Assembly: GCA_900708905.1 (NCBI GenBank)
Contig: CAADRB010000037.1
Location: 493,188 to 557,187 of the forward strand
Source: Hymenolepis diminuta
Lineage: Eukaryota; Platyhelminthes; Cestoda; Cyclophyllidea; Hymenolepididae
Length of the DNA stretch: 64,000 nt
Direction: 5' to 3'
Positions 48,088 through 60,791 of the stretch are shown in pieces. The first letter of the stretch is position 1; each line of letters begins with the position of its first letter. The notes beneath the pieces were generated by a model, which was not told the origin of the DNA, searched no databases, and was given only the letters and a program-made list of their open reading frames with translations. The position numbers were made by a program, and so were the translations under genes.

Positions 48088-51000
48088 TTACATGGCGTGA
48101 TCAAATTGTAATTCATCTGCCATGGGTTGATGACCTGGTGAAGTGGGGTTGATTGGTGCTTGTTGATGTTGTCCGGCGGACACCGGACGCTGCAAACGCG
48201 GCCATATTGGAGGAACACCGCTGTTCCCACCCACGGTACCAGACATACCAATGCTCACTCTAGGTCCGCTTGCACAGAACAGTGGAGGCTGATAGGAATG
48301 TGAGTGGAAAGGAGTAGACGTAGATGGAGGATTACAAGGTACTTCCACCATCGGCTCTGGTTTAAATCCTCCTGCTGGAATTGTCATCACGTCTTGACAA
48401 CCACTGCCTGGCTCCCCCCCGCACTCAGTTGTCATTCGCAGATAGGACTAAAAAAGACCCAACACACAACACGTTAACTGACAGTCATAACATCAAATCT
48501 TAAGAGCTTCTCTTCTGCTATGTAACACAGTAGCAATTGTTTATCATCCAGAAAATCCTTTGTGCTTGAAGAAAATAGTTCCTTTAAATATTCACAGAGT
48601 GTTTTCATTCGTCCCATCCTCCACAATTAAGAGGATGCCTTATGGCCAGTTGAGTAAAAACTTGGAGAAGTAATTCTAACCAATCAACGGGTTTGAAAAT
48701 TGCAGACATAAACTTTGGAATCGAATCTTTACATTTGTCATTCAACGAACAGGACGTAGCGCAGTGTCCTATTCCAAGTTAGCGAAAGTGGGTAATAATG
48801 AGAAAATATAATTATGTAATATAAATATTTTCTTCCCTTGACGAAATAAATATTTCATTTTTTTATTATCCTCCCATTATAATTGAAAATAACGCTTATT
48901 TCTTAAATTGTTTATGTGAACTAATATGAATTACGTTATGATACACATAGTTCGAACTGAACTGTAATAAGATTTCGTTAATAAAAACGGCAACATGTGT
49001 TTCCTTTGCCTTCTGGCTGAGAGGTCCGCTTGTAAATCGTAAAGGTAAGAAACCTTTAGTACATCGACTTTATTCTTTACGTCAACCGATACCATTTTTC
49101 GTAGCCCTTCAGCAAACTATTTTGCGCTTTTCGTCTTCAGATTCTGCCCGCATTTCAAAAGCCAAAACTCTAATTCATTTGGTAGGAAGAGGAAACAAAC
49201 AAGTGGAATTGGATAAGTCTAAAAGCATTGCTGTGGAGATGGCTGCTAATAGAGACAAATTGAATGGGCATCGAACTCATGGCCTTCGACGAGGCAGACT
49301 TACACATTCACCATACCTCCGTGAAATGCTGGTACAGATTGCCTGCTCCAAAACTCATCTGGTCATCAACTTCCTCATAATTGTAGGACGATAAAAATGA
49401 AGAGAGTTGGCATGACCAACCATGAAAATAAATCAACCCCGGTCAACAAGCTCCGAATATTACGGACATGAACCTACACAGGAAACTGGGAGTGAGTTCA
49501 AGAAGTTCCATGAATAAAAATGGTAAAATCTCGCCAATTTTATTAACAAAAAAGTATATGGGGATAGCAGGAGCATAACGATGTGATAGGTAAACAGATT
49601 GCGTTTTGATTTGTAAATAAAAGAAAATCAACTATCATTAATCAAACTTTGCCTATGATATTTGTCACCCCAACCCAGAGAGCAAACAAAATTCCACTTA
49701 TTGCATAACTGAAAGGCAAATATTAGCAGTGAAATATGGACAATCTAGGTAACACCCTCTCCTCCCTCCTCCTCATATTGCAGAAAAGGGAAAGATGGTA
49801 CTTTGGTACATTTTAAGCAATGTAAATTTGCCTGGAACGCAAACCCGTCGGGAATGTTTAACGCCCAGAATTAGCCAGACATGTGGCAGAACACATCGTG
49901 GCGATTAAAAATTAGACACAATGGTGGAAGTGATGGGGAGAAGGTGGAGTCAGGCACTACCACCGAAATGACCTTGAGGACTATCCAGACAGCTAAACGA
50001 ATCGATTAGAGCGACACCGGCTGGAAATGTTTCATGTAAACTGTTCTGAAAAATATAACGCAGAGTGTGTATGCATACGCAAAACAATAAACACTCGAGA
50101 GCAGTTGAGAGATAAACATTAAGGGCGCGAGATTAAATCGAGTTTGATTACGTTTCAAGTACCGGTCAACAAATGGCGGTTACCAACAGTACATCATCGT
50201 GTTTAGTTCACATCGGTATTGAGGGGTACATGTTAACCTATTCCAATCAATAACCAATGGAATTATATCGGTTTAGCGGCAATTAATTTGCTCATCTGCG
50301 AGATCAGAGGCCACAGACTCGATTCCTATCGGTAAACACCGCACTGGTTAAATATGACTGTTAGTGAACTCATTACCACTCGTAATTAAATTCGATTTTG
50401 AAGAGCGCTTTCCTAGATGGGCTTGATTGTTATATTATGCGCGTTTTCCAAATGCTCCGATCAAACATTATTCGATGTTAAAATAAAAAAAAACAGTTCA
50501 ATTATGCTGCAAAGTTCATATTTTGCATACAAACTATTGTCGATTTAAACGTACTAGCGTCATATCAGACAACCTTAGCTATCACTAAGCGACCATTTTT
50601 AGGATATCCAGAGGTGTGGCAAACAACTCAATTTGATAAAAAGGCCGGAAGAGATGTAATTGAAGACGTGGAAACGTAAATACAATAATCAACACCTTGA
50701 AAACTGCTAGTCATCAGAAGAAGACTGATCCCAGGATTGAGCTCTAGCAGTGTCATAACACATTAAGAGCTAGTTCAGCGGATTCCTCTGGGATATCGCG
50801 CAGACGAGTTTCAACTAAGAAGACTTCGCCTGAAAACTCATCCTAGAGCTTCTTTTGAGTTAAAAGATATCAGGGAGAGCTCACAAAAGGTCAGGACTCA
50901 GATAAATCGATCAAGACGGCAAGACCGGACTGTCATGGCTTAATGATGAACAGTTAAGGTTGATTCCTGTCTCTCCAAGCATCAATCTTTGTCTCAAGAG

Positions 51001-54000
51001 AATTCAAACGAAAATAGAGAAGTGTGAAGTTGAAAAATGTGCGCGAATATTAGTAGAATTGAAAACAGTGCTCTTGCACTGTTGTTGGGATCATTGTTCC
51101 CCAGGTGTAATGATAAACATGAACTTCTAGCGTCCAATTTCTAGTTATTTTAAGTATTATGAACGACAAGGATGGTAAAAACAGCACATCTAAGAATATC
51201 ATCCTCAATGTTGACATAGGAATCATTTCGTCCCTCTTCAAGAGATATTTTTAAAAAGCAGCATCACATGTTCTTACGAGAAAAAAAGGAAGTATGATTC
51301 TTGAACCGCGTGGGTCAATTTTTCTCATCCTCTTCATAAAGTATTCCTTCTTTATTAATAAACGGACATTATTATAACTTTTCATGATCAATATACTATC
51401 TAGTATATGACAAGAGACATTTTTGCAAACACTAACCTCATCAGTATTCATCTCAGTAGCGTTGGGGAATTCATCGGGAGCCATTCTCACAGGAAGGGAG
51501 ATGCTGAGTCCAGCGAATGGGCCACTACCCCCACTGCTTCCCCCAAAGGTATTTCCCGGGCCTGGAGAGAATATGGGGCTCTGTTTGGGCACAGGGATGC
51601 CCACACCACTCTCCTCCATTTTGGTGGGTGGTGGACGGCCAGTGGCGGTCCGTTTGCCGGTCATGCGGCTCCCTGCGGGAGGCGAGGGATGTTTGACCCC
51701 GCTCCCGCCTGAGGAGGCATAGAGTGAGGGTGAGAACATGGGACGCATCTGATGCAGACGACTTCCGGTTTGATTAGGACCCGGAGGATTAGGAGGTGAA
51801 GTAGCGGGCAGAATACGAGCTCCACGAGAGGGAAGAGAACCAACGATCGGAGGACCGCCTAGAGGGCCACCGTTATCAAGTGCTCCACCGCCTGTGGTGA
51901 CCCCTAATCCAACTGGCTGGCCTGTGCTAGATGAAGCCGAGGTGCAACGAGTGCGTCCCGAACGACCCACCAGAGGCACTGGGGAGTTTGAATCACCTAG
52001 AATTGGCGGAAAGTAAAGCTATAATTAGCTATCTACTCCCAACGAAAATAGACAAACGCTAATTCCATGAAGCAATCCATGGTTTAGATGTCACCTGAAG
52101 TAAAGACCATATTAATTTATGCATCACCATATTGAAGCTCTTCAAAGCTTTCAAACCAAGTAAAATGCAAAGTATCACGTTAATGGAATTAGCAAACTTT
52201 TGCTAAAATTTGGCATTCTCTGACGAAAGCCTAGTCCTAGAGGGAGATTCAACAACATAGAAGTGACCATAAATACTTTGTGTATTTAATGAACGAGAAA
52301 GATGATTAAAATATTATCTACGTAGATGTCATCTCCAATCCCAGAAGTGTTAGAAAACGCCAACAGATAAATTTCATAAAACTAAAACGTGTAACCATGT
52401 CGTTACTAACAGAAACCCAAGTGGACACTGAAAAAACGACAAATAGCTACAAACATAATCTGCGCTGTCCACTATCCTTAGACCTAGAAAAAAATTCCAC
52501 TTACCTGGCGCTTTATAGGTAAATTACCGTGTTTATAAGCAACTTGGATATAGAGTATCGATAAGGTTACTGTGGTGACATGGCACCAGGTACAGATACG
52601 AGCACATACAGGAAGAGTAATCCGTAAATCAAGCGCCTAAGTAACGAATTCTGCTCAGAACTTTGAAACTTTCCAATTATTCACTACATCAATTATCTCA
52701 ACCGCCACTACGCCAGAAAATGAGCCTATGACGTGCTTGTTACCTATACGAAGATACATAAATTATCTTTCTGTCTATAAAGGGGGAAAAACAAATTACA
52801 AGGTTCGTGGACTTTGATAAAATGAACATGAACGTTATAGCTTGTTTAAGCAGTCATTAAATTACCGTTCTTTTAAACTGGGCTTTTTTAATCTTAACTC
52901 CGAGGCCTATTTAGGAAAGCAATTTTTCGGCACTAATTTTAAGGGTAGAGGTATAGGATCGTTGAGCACAACCCCCCCCCCCCTTTTTTTGGTGAGAAAC
53001 TTCATTTACATCGTGCTCCCACTTATTTACCCAAGACTTACCTGCCAACTGGGTGTGTCGATTGACATCAAACCGACGACTTCAGAGAACGTGAGCTTCT
53101 GTGCCACCGGCACAAAAATCACTTCTCAAGTAAATTCGCCAAATAGTGAACAAGATTTTTGTATGGGGGAATAAAAACCGGAGGAATAGATTGAACTCTG
53201 AACTGATGAGAGCAGTTTTTGACTCATGTAAAACGGTTGTGCACCATAAAAGACCTGGTATTTTAGCACAAAGTTTCAATTTAAGTGCCCTTATTTAACT
53301 TTTTGGGGAAAAAAAAACAGTCCGACCAGATTTCAATGTAAGAATAAAAAAGCAAATGTAAAAGTAATCACTAGGAGTGAGTGAATTAAATGAATGCATT
53401 AGTGTACCTTCGAGGCCTCAAACTTTGGAAATGGAACAAAAGTAGGAGGGTTAGAATTAATCGGAAGAAAAATGAGAGAAATGTTCATCAAAATGAGAAT
53501 ATGTTAGGCAAAACTGTGTGCCTGTGGCATAACGATCAACACGCACGTCTGGAAAAATTCCGCACAGAGTTCTAGAGCGAAGTGCTAGTTTCTCAATCGG
53601 AAAGACGTTTGTTAATTTGTTGCGGTAAAAATGATTAACTAATCAACAGCGAAGTGCAGACCCTTGTATTTTGACAATTATAAGCGAGAAAAGTTTCATA
53701 TCCCCACCCCCTTATTTTATCGCATTCAAACAAAAAAACTGATTGCAACGTTTCCCTATAATTGCCGTCGATAGACCGGATAGACTAGTCGTGTTGATTG
53801 TCTGTTGAGTCTTAAACGCCCTCCATCTAACTTGACTCTAAACATGCCGCTGACAACTAGAAAAGTTTTACAGTAAGAAGTAAATGAGTGGGTCAGCCAG
53901 AAACACAGCAAAGACCATGACCAATTCTCCTGAAGTACATTCTGAGTATGCTGTCATCAGAGCTCAGATAAGAAGAGAAAGTAATGAGTTATTGGATTTT

Positions 54001-57000
54001 ATGACGGCGATAAGCATAAATAGTGATTAAGTCAATTAGGGAGCAGATGGTCCAATGGGAACAGATGTCCACAGAACGTAAATAAGACCAAGAAGAAAAA
54101 ATTTCGGTAGCCGGCGGACTACCAACTAACGCCTCTGCAACTCGAAAGATGAGACTAGCACCACTTCCCCTCTCCAAAATTTTAACTTGGTCAATTCGCG
54201 TTTACGCCCACTTCTACACAGTCAAACAAATTTCAACTGAAAGGAATAACGAAAAGGCAGACGAATGACAACTTTCGCTCTTAAAAAGCAACACCACTAT
54301 AACTTTCACCCATTTATCTTCAAAGTTAAACTGCAACCGAACACTCTAAAAATCACAGGGAATGATTAAGGAGACCTTAACTACGCTTGGATCTATGTAG
54401 AAGTCTTGGTTGTAGGACTTAAAATGCTTCTCTTCCTGCCCAAGTTGAGAGTCCTAAAAACACGTCTTTTCAAATTAAATGCTACGCACAGCACAAAATG
54501 ATTGTAATAATAAAAACAAAGCACTCACAAGCCGATTGGAATTCATAGTCCGCCCCAAAAGAGAGGCAAAAAGAACACGATAACTAGATAGAAATGAGAT
54601 AAGCACTTCATGTTGGAGGCAGAAAAGGAGAGGTTTCCTTTGAAGACTCGAAGGAGCTAATTTTAGGCTCCAAAAAACTGACGTTTATATGTGAAGAGTG
54701 CTATTTCATAATCACTATCGTCCCTGGAAATTGCGGCTGATTTTATCCCCACAAAGAGAGATTTGGATCTCGTTGTGTTTGCTGATACCAACTTGAAACT
54801 AGCAGTTGAATAAACCATCAATTAACAAGTTAATTTCACAAAACTACGACAGAGAGGATATGGATTCGAGAACCCGTTGCAAGTCATGACAAAGAGAAGT
54901 GGTACTGATGTTTTAACTCATTTATAGAAAAATTTTATGCAAATAACTTTGAAGGACACTTAAGAGACACCCTACAATTTAACTTCTTGTCTACCGATAT
55001 AAAATAATGGTATCTGATTTCAGAGAATTCAAAGAATGCATTAGACAGGCTTTAGATAGGAGCATTACATAGGAGCCTTTAATTTGTCAATTATAAGATT
55101 TATAAGTTCTTCAAGAATATGTTTTACCAGTATCTCAGTAAACATCAAGGTACTTGAAACACCGACATACCTAAATAAGGCTATATAAATGTGACTGATT
55201 CAATTAAACAATTACTTGGCATCGTAATTGGTGCAAGATGTTCAGCACATCACACAATTTGAAAAAAATTCAAAGCGACACATCAGTCTTACCTCTGGCA
55301 TCAAGATATGAGCCATCTTCGTTGTTACCGACAGAGGACATTCCAGGAGATGATTCGCTGGTATCTACGGAAACTCCGGTGGCACCTGCAGCACCAACAC
55401 CGTGGCCTGTAGTTCCTCCAACAGCCATTTTTTGGTGATTCATTTCGTGCACCTTGCTCCACTCCTGCCATGCCGAACGGTACTCTCCCACGCCTTCTGA
55501 AGCCACCTTAACTAGATATTCCGGTGGCAGTACTGATTCAAAGGTCTGAAAAAAAAGGGGGAATCAATACTACTAAATAAAAAGTAATGGCAAAGCGTTG
55601 TAGGAGTACACTTGCCTGAATGCGCTTCATCATGCGTTCAATAAGGGTGCTGGCAAGATTAGTTTCATTGTAGAGGCTATTATAGCATTGATTTTCCTTC
55701 TGCAGAATTGAGATATATTCAACCGAATTTTTGAGAATGCTTCCTTTGTTCTTCTTGCAGTCACTTAAAAAAGAACCAGATAAAATAAGACAGGAGACAC
55801 TTTCGAAGTAAACCCTTTTTCTAAACAAACTATCAAGAAAAAGAAGGAGAGTTTATCTATAAATTTATTTGGCCCGAGAAAGGAACGAACAATCCTCAAG
55901 AAGGAATTTAAATGAATTGTCATTTAATTTCTACATCATTAATTAATGCTCAACAATAAAATAGCTTAATTAAAACAATAAGTAATTATCTCTATGTGCA
56001 GGGTATCGCCTAGCATCAATTGCAAAAAAATAAACTTTTTTATTTCTATATTTTATGATCGGCAAAACATATGACCATGGCAACATACAATTAATCAATC
56101 AAGCTGATTGACTAAGTAAACTGCTGATCAACTAAGCCAACTTGAATGTAGACTGCAGCAATAAACCGTGAACCAAAAGTAGATCAAAAGCAAATTCAAA
56201 TGCATGTAAGCAAAAAGGTCAAGGAAACAGGAATAAATTAGGATCTAATTGCCGGAAATAGTTTAAGAGAGCAGGCGAAAAAAAGCATGTAGTCAAACAA
56301 AAAATGCAATCTCGTGATTCGTGAATGACATTCAAGGTCACATATGCAGTTGACGCGAATTTCAACATGAATTGTGCAACACAAAGAAGCTTGGTACTTT
56401 TACGCTCTGAAGGTCACTATTGTATGAAAGGGAGAACAGACACCATCCTACTCATAGCTTCGATTGAGTAGGAAAAATCCACTTGATTATTTAGTGTTAT
56501 TGTGCAAGTTTATTGCATTAGTAATTGGACTTGGGTTCCAGAATTTGCTCCAATTTGCTCTACATGCACTATTTTTTTTCAGGAGAGTGAATTATCATAG
56601 TAAAAACGCACTTAACACAAAACGCTTATTTGACGCGAAGTCTCTCATTTGCATAAAAGATACGACTAGACCCCGTTTAATGGGGAAGAGACATTTTGAG
56701 GTGATCAGTTCGACAGTTAATTCATCTATCAGAGCACTTGAATTAGGGTAGAAAGAAAGACCTAGACGTGAGAAGTGGCTATTGCCCTTGAGAAGCCTGT
56801 TAAAAGTGAAATCTTCCGGAAAATTTTGCTCAACTCTGACTACAAAAAACAACATATAACACCCAAATTAGATCAAATTTACCATTAAAAAATCAAAACA
56901 AATGCAATCAGAAAGCAAGGAATTCAAATTTTAATGCATTTCTTTTTGACATTGGAGAGTAAAGACCTACGAGATTCCTGGATGGCCAAACGGTACTACT

Positions 57001-60000
57001 TATTTTCCATACTGAGACTACTGAAATTGCACATATAGCGTATTATACAAAACCCGAGAACACGTCTTAACTAGATGACAACTCCAGACAGGCAAAATAG
57101 ACGACAGAGGGGAGGTCAGTCAAACCGAAATCACTGTCTCAATGAGAATAGCGTGGCTAGACATTGACAACATGGATACCACAATCCTTTCCATTGGGCG
57201 GAAGACCCATATCCTTGAACGAGGTGCAAAATGAAAGATTATTGTAAAGCCTATTAATCAACAAGAGAATCAAGTAAATTTAATGAATAGCTGGCCGAGA
57301 AAGTGGTGTCTCCACTGAAGAAACATGTGATGAAAATAGTCTTCGAATGCTAGTCACCCAGACAGTCTGAGGCGATAGAAATGAAAGAACGAACCTTAAC
57401 AGTGACGATTCACCCACAATCCTAACATCTCCTGATCCTATTGAGTCGATATCTAGAGTAAATAAGGACACGAGCGGTTATCAAACGCAAAAGACAGCGA
57501 TCCTGTATACATGAAGACAGTAGGTAGATAATGTGGAAGAGTTCAAGGCGCGCAGGTGGCTATAAAGTTAAATTACATTGATTGATAGACGATTACAACT
57601 GACTCAAGCATGCCCTCCCTTGTTCTAAGATGAATTTTGAAATTATCATTATACATTTTGGAAGATTACAATAGCTTTGGTTTAAATGATCAAGTTTGAA
57701 GTGCTATAGAGATGTAACGATGATGAGTGAAGAACCAGCGATGGAGAAATCAGTTCGACAATTTAAAAATATAACTTAGGGAAGTAAGGAAAACGTCTAT
57801 CACACATCAGAGGAATGAAATCTGTCATTTAGGTTGTCGAACATTTAATTTGAATATAACACATCCAGCATATGAGATGATGAATAAGGTATTTATATTT
57901 TCTAGATTAAGCCCAGTAAGGTGTCAATTTACAGTGAACGATCTGCTCTTCTTTTGATCAATTTCCTCAATTTAATTGTTTTTCGGCATATTCTTCAAGT
58001 TAACTATCCGTCTAAAATCTCTTATCGAATTGCACTCGCAGCCGTCTCTTATTGGTCCATTCACTTTTAACTAAATTTAGTGGACCATCTCTGCTCCAGG
58101 AGCTTAAGAAAAACAGGCGCTTCGTGAATCGGGCAAATCGGAATGAAAGGTGGCAAATCGTCGACATAAGTCATTTCAGCCAACATTCACAGTAGAATGC
58201 GATCAAGGAAATAGTAAAATCACCTTTGAAACATCAAAGTGCATGATAAACTGAAGGGAGCACATCTTGATCAACCAAAGTGGACTTTGGATCAGAACTG
58301 GATGAATCGTCTTTATACGTCAAGGTTAACTTGCCATGTCCTTTAAAGACTAATGAACCTTATATCACCCAAAATGCACTCTATATGTGTGTGCGTATGT
58401 GCGTGTGTGTGTTTACATGCCCTTAGAAATTCATAAATATTTTCCACTTTGGTAATAAATCGATTGATAGGCTAGGAATGTAGAAAAACTCTCCTACCTG
58501 CACTTCAAATTTGATATTCTACAACTTGAAGGATAACTCCCTAAATACCTCTCTAAATTAAACGAAATTTTTTAATTTTGCATGCCCGCGTAAACCGAGT
58601 ACGATCGCTGACCAGAGTGACTGCAGCATATTGGATTTCACCCGATTTCCCCTTGTAATGACTCGCTAATTTGCCTGTATTATTTAAAAACGATGAGTTC
58701 TCAAACTCTCCTTCGTTTTGCCTTCTTCTTCCCTCTATCTGGAATTTCCATCATTCAACAATATACTTTGGTCCACTATCGGGTTTGAAAACTACGGTAT
58801 TCTGTTGTTAGCCTAAATCATTTGAAATGATCCCCTAAATCTACAAAATTTTACGGGAAGCAATGTCTTTAGAAGCCGCACTTTGAGGGATTTAGTGCGA
58901 CAAAAGGCCTAGCAATGGGAGAACACCTCAAGGACAAATTAAAGCGTTTCCAGTGCGGGTCAAATCAATAAAAGTAAGAAGTGGAAGGGGGGGGAGAGGA
59001 ATGCCCAAACAAATGAGAAAGAGGGAGATAGTAAAGTTCAATACAAGGCAGACAAGCAAGGAAATAGAACGCGTTATCTAAAGGCAGTTTTGCTATTGCT
59101 ATTATCGCCATCTCAACGGTGATTGGTGCGTGTTCAAGGTTAGAGAGAGACAGACAGACACTGGTTGTTGGTTTACCTTCCAGACGCATACTACTGCACG
59201 CACGCATATAGGCGCGTATGGGTACGCGCCAAACTTAAAGATCAGTTTTTGGAAGGCGGTATCATATATTTGCTTATAGTGACTAACCTCTTGCGCACAC
59301 ACAATGTCGGGTGTTAAAACATGAATTTACGACAAACTTGAGTTGAAGCGATTATAGGAAAAAAGCAATTTATGATAAGAAATTAAAGGCTGTTCAGAAC
59401 ATTCCTTGACAAATGATGTTAGGCCTGCATAGGACAAGGGGGAAGTAATGACGACAGAAAATGCCCCTCTGCGAAATTGTATCCGTGAATAGCACTTTTA
59501 CTTTCAAATTCATCCTAGTCTGGATAAAGATTCAAACGACGACCTACTTCAAATTCCAAGTTTAAAAGGCATGAAGGAAATTTGACTTTAGCTAAACACA
59601 TCTACGTTCAAACACGAAATGTTGAAGATTGGATGTGCGAAGAGATGGGATCAGAAGTCGCAGCGTGCAGTTTCAAGAGCTGTTGCTTTAGAGCTTCTAT
59701 AAAAACAGATTGACATCCTCGTTTAAAACCTGCAGCCTCAAGTTACTCCAATTCCTAAACTCCCCATTTTTGGTTTAGTATCTCACTCCTCTAACCTCAT
59801 ACACACTTTTTCAAGCTAACTAGACAAGATACACGTCTTCTCTGTCCTTTTCTAGTGCAGATCTCCATGTCACATATTATTCCTCGTTTCTAGCCTTGTT
59901 TGTGGTGAAGATCACAAAAGATAGGAGATCAATAGCTTCGTAATTTTTTTAAAACTCACTGAGAGTGTGGCTGAATCGCGGCAAGATAAAACGGATCACC

Positions 60001-60791
60001 TATGATGATCAAGAATCGATAGGTAATGCTTGATATTTCCTGCCGGTGAAGGTTAAAACAACCCTAAAACACTAAGGGAAAATAGAAATAAGTAAGACGT
60101 CTAATCGCAGAGGCGTAACTTGGGAATGGTTCGCCCAGGGGATTTCTTTGGGAAATCACAAAGTCAAACCTCAACAAAAAAGCATTCTTTTTGATTTACT
60201 TAAAAATCTTACAGTGAAACTTTGTGAGTCATCAAGTATCAACAAAAACCAGAAGTTGTGGCTAGAAAGTCTTTGATGCGACCTAACAAAGTTGATTCCC
60301 GTCTCTAAGACCCTGAAATCCAAGCTTGAGAGAAATGGAACAAGAACAATAACTTCAGATTAGAAAACAATGCTCTTGCAACGTCAAAAAGATAGATGTC
60401 CACCAAAAGTAAGATTTCGAGTTCTCAATTTCTGAATGCTTCAAGTCTTACAAAAGGTGGCATTCTCAACTTCTTACAACTTTTGAGAGGAAATATATCC
60501 AACTCTAAACGATTACTTTGACGTGTTCGTTACTTAATTCGGGCTAAGTAACAAAATAAGAGGAAGCAGGCCAAATTCTCTTACACTCTCCCAAAAATTA
60601 AGAATTTTAAAACTTCACATGTGTTTATGCTTATAAATAAGAGGACAATTAAAAATAACCATGAGTGAAGAAATAATGGCGAGAAAGGAAATGATGATGG
60701 GGTGCTTACTTCTCTCTGAACATCTCCTCGGGGAGTAGATTGCCCAGTTCGGTGATTTGGCAGTTGATGTAATCGCGACGCTTTCTCTCAA
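48088..60791 (-). CDS. bHLH-zip transcription factor, MiT/TFE-like, 5' incomplete
   Basis: Five exons were joined: 60710-60791, 55616-55763, 55293-55545, 51437-51996 and 48088-48447 (stop TAA), about 466 residues in one frame. The first exon starts inside the basic region with ERKRRDYINCQ, then helix 1 (ITELGNLLPEEMF). The second gives the loop and helix 2 (NKGSILKNSVEYISILQKEN), then a weak zipper ending LIERMMKRIQ. NKG-IL-K-SV-YI followed by a RIQ-type zipper end is the MITF/TFEB/TFE3/HLH-30 pattern. The family binds E-box/CLEAR sites and controls lysosome, autophagy or lineage genes. The loop is longer than usual (END CKK inserted). The remaining 380 residues or so are Gly/Pro/Ser-rich with no known domain. 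The exons for the N-terminus and the start of the basic region are not identified; they may lie beyond 64 kb. USF or another bHLH-zip family is the alternative. Confidence 0.85.
49262..49330 (-). repeat. tRNA-like SINE fragment
   Basis: The minus strand reads GGTATGGTGAATGTGTAAG, TCTGCCTCGTCGAAGGCC and GAGTTCGATGCC. The last block fits a polymerase III B box and the first is a loose A box at tRNA spacing. It is not a folding tRNA. It lies in the large intron of the bHLH gene. Confidence 0.45.
50272..50331 (+). repeat. tRNA-like SINE fragment
   Basis: TTTAGCGGCAATTAATTTG, then GAGGCCACAGACTCGATTCC, resembles an A box and a B box at tRNA spacing. The GGCCA-GA-TCGAT-CC core is shared with the fragment at 49.3 kb. 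Confidence 0.35.
51437..51996 (-). other. bHLH gene exon 4: Gly/Pro/Ser-rich region
   Basis: This 560-base exon encodes about 187 residues dominated by Gly, Pro and Ser, for example GGPLGGPPIVGSLPSRGARI and FGGSSGGSGPFAGLSISLPV. It has the look of a disordered transactivation or interaction region. It is much richer in G and C than its surroundings, so open frames also appear on the opposite strand at 51407-51722. Those are composition effects. Junctions are in phase with the exons on either side. Confidence 0.8.
52972..52990 (+). repeat. Poly-C then poly-T tract
   Basis: Twelve C are followed by seven T, in a bHLH-gene intron. It is simple sequence and a likely site of length variation or assembly error. 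Confidence 0.85.
55546..55615 (-). other. GC-AG intron in the bHLH gene
   Basis: This 70-base intron starts CAG|GCAAGT and ends in a T-rich tract with CAG. GC donors tolerate the C only when the rest of the donor matches U1 well, as it does here. The flanking exons join in phase 0 directly after the zipper. Reading through would add residues and then stop, so a regulated retained form is possible. Confidence 0.75.
58385..58413 (+). repeat. GT-rich microsatellite
   Basis: An imperfect run of GT and GC dinucleotides in the 4.9 kb intron of the bHLH gene. Confidence 0.8.

Noticed and set aside
49262..49330. Functional tRNA gene
   Set aside because: B box and a loose A box are present, but no acceptor stem or complete cloverleaf can be formed.
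51407..51722. Two overlapping plus-strand frames of about 100 codons
   Set aside because: They are shadows of the GC-rich Gly/Pro exon of the bHLH gene.
52842..53174. 110-codon plus-strand frame
   Set aside because: It runs through a poly-C/poly-T tract (encoding PPP) inside a bHLH intron and shows no family features.
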